NCBI GenBank assembly: GCA_011322515.1
Contig: DRMS01000017.1
Location: 1 to 16,170, forward strand
Length of the DNA stretch: 16,170 bases
Reading direction: 5' to 3'
Origin: Leucothrix mucor
GTDB taxonomy: Bacteria; Pseudomonadota; Gammaproteobacteria; Thiotrichales; Thiotrichaceae
Positions 13,336 through 16,170 of the stretch are shown here, in pieces. Numbering within the stretch: position 1 is the stretch's first letter; each line of letters starts with the position of its first letter. The position numbers were made by a program, and so were the translations under genes. Below the pieces are notes generated by a model. It searched no databases. It was not told the origin of the DNA and saw only the letters and a list, made by a program, of their open reading frames with translations.

Positions 13336-13505
13336 AGCCATTACTTTTTAAGGTGGGACAAGTAAAGTCATAGCAAACAACCCGCACCCTTCGACAAGCT
13401 CAGGGAACTAGCCCTTCGGTAGATTCAGGACACCGCTTCCTGAGCTTATCGAAGGGTGCGGGTGAATAGCAGAAACATTAACTGTCCCGCCTTAAACTGG
13501 TAGCC
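13336..13505. repeat. Repeat A, copy 3 (with enlarged centre)
   Basis: Outer ends TTTTTAAGGTGGGACA (left) and TGTCCCGCCTTAAACTGG... (13483-13505, right) frame an inner inverted repeat (13381-13404 and 13439-13462) with one mismatch. The central spacer is 34 bases instead of 10 in copy 1, because an extra piece containing CCCTTCGGTAGATTCAGG has been added, itself a decayed half-arm. It may act as a transcription barrier after iscX. Confidence 0.85.
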
Positions 13506-13539
13506 AAAAAAAATCAAAAAACCTTAAAAGAGGGTAACG

Positions 13540-13782
13540 CTATTTTAGTGAGTAATCAGCTTTATTAAAGCGTGTAAAACCAAGCATCTCAAGCCAATGC
13601 GGATGTTTTTTACCTAGCCTTAATTCAACAGGAGAGCGCCCTGTTCTTTCGGAGCGCTGACTCCGTTCATAAACGTGGTGATTGAAGTAGAATCGAAGTA
13701 AGGAAGTTCCAAGCAATGATTCTACCCATCTTACTTGCCCTTTTACTCCTGCTTGAATCATCTCAATCGTTGCGTAGAGCAA
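13540..13782 (-). pseudogene. C-terminal transposase remnant
   Basis: An 80-residue frame on the minus strand reads like the tail of a DDE-type transposase: FYFNHHVYERSQRSERTGRS followed by PVELRLGKKHPHWLEMLGF and TRFNK. The family cannot be named with confidence. No catalytic residues or N-terminal part remain. Its first 27 codons (MLYATIEMIQAGVKGQVRWV...) lie inside repeat B copy 3 and the rest outside it, so the frame crosses the element's boundary. No ribosome binding site of note. It is very unlikely to be a working gene. Confidence 0.6.
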
Positions 13783-13860
13783 CTATGCGCCTCTTGAGAT
13801 GCTCCAACCAAGAACAAAAAATCAGCGTAATATAGATAAATTCATTACTTGAAACTTCCT
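13701..13860 (-). repeat. Repeat B, copy 3 (most complete)
   Basis: Terminal repeats AGGAAGTTCCAAGCAATGAT (left) and TTCATTACTTGAAACTTCCT (right) bound a 160-bp element in the opposite orientation to copies 1 and 2. Part of its body is open in the frame of the transposase remnant at 13540-13782. No convincing target-site duplication is seen at its edges. Confidence 0.85.
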
Positions 13861-13895
13861 AAATCTAGATAACCTCCTCCAATTTGGCTTGGAAA

Positions 13896-15275
13896 TTATT
13901 TATCTGAAAAACTATAGTTTGCATCACAAAAATCTTCCAATACCTTAAAAAACGCTAATATATCATCCGCACTATTACTGGTATTAACCGCCACCGAGCG
14001 AATAAATGTAGTATCCCCCTGCGAGCCATAACCCACCATAATTTCACGCTGTTCGTATAAATCAGTGCAAAGCTGTTTAGGATCAAACGCTTTATAATTA
14101 AAGCAAACGGTCACCGAGGAACTTTTACTATAAACCGTATAATCAGGATTATTTTCAATATACTGATGCGCTAGTGCAGACAGTTGAAATTGATAGTCAA
14201 CGATCTCAGCCAAACCTTTTGTACCCACTGATTTCCATAGCGTCCAGAACTTTAATGCATCATTACGACGACCGCATTGAAGCGACATTTTGCCCAAATT
14301 ATAATCATCACTATGCCCTTGATATAAATAATCAGCATCATTACTAAATGACTGATACAAATTCTGTTTATCACGCGCAAAAATCATACTGCAACTAAGC
14401 GGTACACCGAGCATTTTATGCGCATTAAAAGAGAAAGAATCCGCCTGATCAAGACCTGCCAATAAATGCTTATACTTTTGGCTAAACATCACCGCACTAC
14501 CAAGCGCGCCATCGACGTGTAACCAGAGACTATATTGCTTACAAATATCGGCTAAATCTTGTATAGGATCATAACTACCCAGTACCGTTGTACCCGCCGT
14601 TGCATTAACAAAGAAAGGACTTAAACCATTAGCAAGATCCGCTTTGATTTGTTTCTCCAGCGCATCTACTCGCATTTTACCCTTAGCATCTGCCGCGATA
14701 TAACGCACATTATCGCGCCCTATTCCCGCAAAAGAAGCATTTTTAGCCATCGAATAATGAGATTCTGTAGAGGTATAGGCAATTAGTGTTTGCTGTATGC
14801 CTTTATGCCGCACATCAGGCGCAAAGTGATCGCGCGCCATGAGCAAACCCATAAAATTAGCCATAGACCCTCCTGTTGGGAAAGTACCTCCACTTCCTTC
14901 ACCATAGCCTACCAATGCACTTATCTGCTGGATAATCTCTTTTTCAATACAAACCTGCGGACCGCCTACCTTATAAGTGTACATACTATTATTTAATACA
15001 GCCGCCAATAACTCACCCAAAATCGCACGACTTTTCCGCCCTGCAAAAAGCTGATTATAGAAGCGACTACTGGCTGTTTTGGGTGTTTTTAAAACTAATT
15101 CCTTTAGATTTGCATTAAAAGCATCATCCGCCATTGGCTCATCGCCTAAGGATAAATCAAGCTGTTTAAGCAACTCCTCAGGTTCAATTGACTCGGCTAG
15201 TGGGTTATCTATTTCATCTTGGCGTAATGCTTTAAAAATTTCAGTGAAAGTTTGAAGATCCTTTTCAATGTTCAT
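13896..15275 (-). CDS. Group II PLP-dependent amino acid decarboxylase (glutamate/aspartate/cysteine-sulfinate type)
   Basis: This 459-residue fold-type I PLP decarboxylase has the PLP lysine Lys287 in SFSFNAHKMLGVPLSCS. It also has the pyridine-nitrogen aspartate Asp255 in WLHVDGALG, the cofactor-stacking His173 in STESHYSMAK, and GGTFPTGGSMAN (129-140) for the phosphate. The pattern NQLFAG...NNSMYTYKV...GG.FPTGGS places it near the glutamate / cysteine-sulfinate / aspartate decarboxylase branch. The substrate cannot be decided by eye; bacterial aspartate decarboxylase making beta-alanine is one option. Start ATG 15275 has a weak AGAGA-type site. It stands alone, divergent from the secreted-protein gene at 15422, with repeat B copy 3 just after its 3' end. 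Confidence 0.85.
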   Translation of the reverse strand: MNIEKDLQTFTEIFKALRQDEIDNPLAESIEPEELLKQLDLSLGDEPMADDAFNANLKELVLKTPKTASSRFYNQLFAGRKSRAILGELLAAVLNNSMYTYKVGGPQVCIEKEIIQQISALVGYGEGSGGTFPTGGSMANFMGLLMARDHFAPDVRHKGIQQTLIAYTSTESHYSMAKNASFAGIGRDNVRYIAADAKGKMRVDALEKQIKADLANGLSPFFVNATAGTTVLGSYDPIQDLADICKQYSLWLHVDGALGSAVMFSQKYKHLLAGLDQADSFSFNAHKMLGVPLSCSMIFARDKQNLYQSFSNDADYLYQGHSDDYNLGKMSLQCGRRNDALKFWTLWKSVGTKGLAEIVDYQFQLSALAHQYIENNPDYTVYSKSSSVTVCFNYKAFDPKQLCTDLYEQREIMVGYGSQGDTTFIRSVAVNTSNSADDILAFFKVLEDFCDANYSFSDK

Positions 15276-15421
15276 TTGTGATTGTCTCTAGCGGTAAAAA
15301 ACTACAAACACTACTTAAGACAAGCGTAGCAAGCAAGGCTATTTTTCTGGATTTAAACAGAATTACGTACTAAGCTATCGTTTCATCATCACCAATATAA
15401 ATATAAACACAAGGCAAGATA

Positions 15422-16170
15422 ATGAAATTAATAGTACATGCGCTTCTGCTTGTTTTACTCTTCAGCACGACGGCACAAACAGCACCCATTAGCAATGAAC
15501 AAATTCCTGATACCCTCAAACCGTGGGTTGATTGGGTTTTGTATAATCAAGATCAACAGAATTGTCCTTCTGCTTACAATAATAAACAACGCTTTTGTGC
15601 TTGGCCTTCTCGACTAACGCTTAATTTAAATAATACCCAAGGGCAATTCCAGCAGCATTGGCAGATTCACGATACGACTTGGGTGCGCCTTCCTGGTGAT
15701 AGTAAACATTGGCCACAGTCGGTAGTGGTGAATGATCAACCTGCCATTGTATTAAATAAAAAAGGGTTTCCTAGTGTGGAATTAGGTACTGGCTCCCATA
15801 CGGTGAGTGGTCAATTTGCATGGAATAGTTTGCCTGAGTCGATGACCGTACCGCCTTCTACGGGATTATTAAGCATTACCCGCAACGGTCAACCGTTAGC
15901 ATTTCCGCGCATTAACCAGCAAGGGCAGTTATGGCTGGATAAATCAGTACAGAAGAAAAATATTGAAAATTCAGTCAATGTGCAGGTATTTCGCAAAATT
16001 GTAGACGGGCATCCCATGCGTATTGAAACACGCATTATTCTCAATGTATCGGGTAATTCCAGAGACATAACCTTCCCAAAAGTACAACTCAGTGGCTTTA
16101 TTCCATTGCAATTACAAAGCAAATTACCCGCACGAATTAATCAGCAGGGAGATTTGCAACTTCAAGTGCG
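15422..16170 (+). CDS. Unrecognised secreted protein, N-terminal 249 residues (partial)
   Basis: An open frame begins at ATG 15422 and runs off the window without a stop. A signal peptide is clear: MKLIVHALLLVLLFSTTAQT followed by APIS, with cleavage likely near residue 21. The mature part begins with a Trp-rich segment (LKPWVDWVLYNQDQQNCPSA) with two Cys close together (Cys47 and Cys58 in NCPSAYNNKQRFCAWPSR). These are followed by beta-rich sequence with repeated strand-like stretches (SRLTLNLNNTQGQF, HWQIHDTTWVRLPG). It resembles conserved large exported proteins of unknown function in gammaproteobacteria, but I cannot name a family. The upstream AAGGCAAG may serve as ribosome binding site. 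The gap 15276-15421 holds nothing else I can support. Confidence 0.75.
   Translation, partial: MKLIVHALLLVLLFSTTAQTAPISNEQIPDTLKPWVDWVLYNQDQQNCPSAYNNKQRFCAWPSRLTLNLNNTQGQFQQHWQIHDTTWVRLPGDSKHWPQSVVVNDQPAIVLNKKGFPSVELGTGSHTVSGQFAWNSLPESMTVPPSTGLLSITRNGQPLAFPRINQQGQLWLDKSVQKKNIENSVNVQVFRKIVDGHPMRIETRIILNVSGNSRDITFPKVQLSGFIPLQLQSKLPARINQQGDLQLQV

Noticed and set aside
605..13505. CRISPR-like array from the repeated palindromes
   Set aside because: Repeats are few, kilobases apart, of several families and without regular spacers.

Overview
The window looks like chromosomal DNA of an AT-rich gammaproteobacterium. The main evidence is a complete gammaproteobacterial ISC operon (iscR-iscS-iscU-iscA-hscB-hscA-fdx-iscX) with cysE just upstream. 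Its proteins share the exact key-residue spacing of the Escherichia coli set. The genus cannot be fixed from the sequence. Non-coding space is crowded with small palindromic or terminal-inverted-repeat elements from at least four families.

Layout. 1-493 (minus): the first 14 codons of a probable polA, then a terminator and a small glycine-zipper lipoprotein gene. 494-1177: no gene, but repeat A copy 1, repeat B copy 1 and an inverted partial B copy. 1178-1849 (plus): bluB. 1868-5754 (minus): a metal-response cluster. In transcription order it holds a thioredoxin-like protein, a duplicated CcdA-like membrane protein, a MerC-like/bufferin-like fusion protein, a COG0523 GTPase, a three-cysteine MerR, and a truncated HMA domain. 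5755-6278: a MerR-type promoter, repeat A copy 2 and the tail of an IS3-family transposase. 6279-13179 (plus): cysE and the ISC operon. 13180-13895: repeat A copy 3, repeat B copy 3 and a transposase remnant. 13896-15275 (minus): a group II PLP decarboxylase. 15422-16170 (plus): the start of an unrecognised secreted protein running off the window.

The most interesting part is the metal cluster. Two promoters in it have the 19-bp spacer and central dyad that mark MerR-family control, and their dyads differ. The one before the MerC/bufferin fusion matches the classical mercury operator almost base for base. The MerR encoded further down keeps all three Hg(II) cysteines at canonical spacing. The other is of the Pb/Cd/Zn-sensor type and precedes the thioredoxin/CcdA pair. 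My inference is an inducible thiophilic-metal response: a Cys-rich exported or membrane-tethered metal-binding tail fused to a MerC-like transporter, a GTPase metallochaperone, and a thiol-reducing relay. No mercuric reductase is visible. The only trace that could be one is a 40-residue HMA stub.

The ISC operon builds Fe-S clusters: IscS supplies sulfur from cysteine, IscU is the scaffold, HscA/HscB release the cluster, IscA and Fdx assist, IscX modulates IscS, and IscR senses the outcome. CysE starts cysteine synthesis and so feeds IscS. Three of the operon's internal gaps each carry a repeat from a different family.
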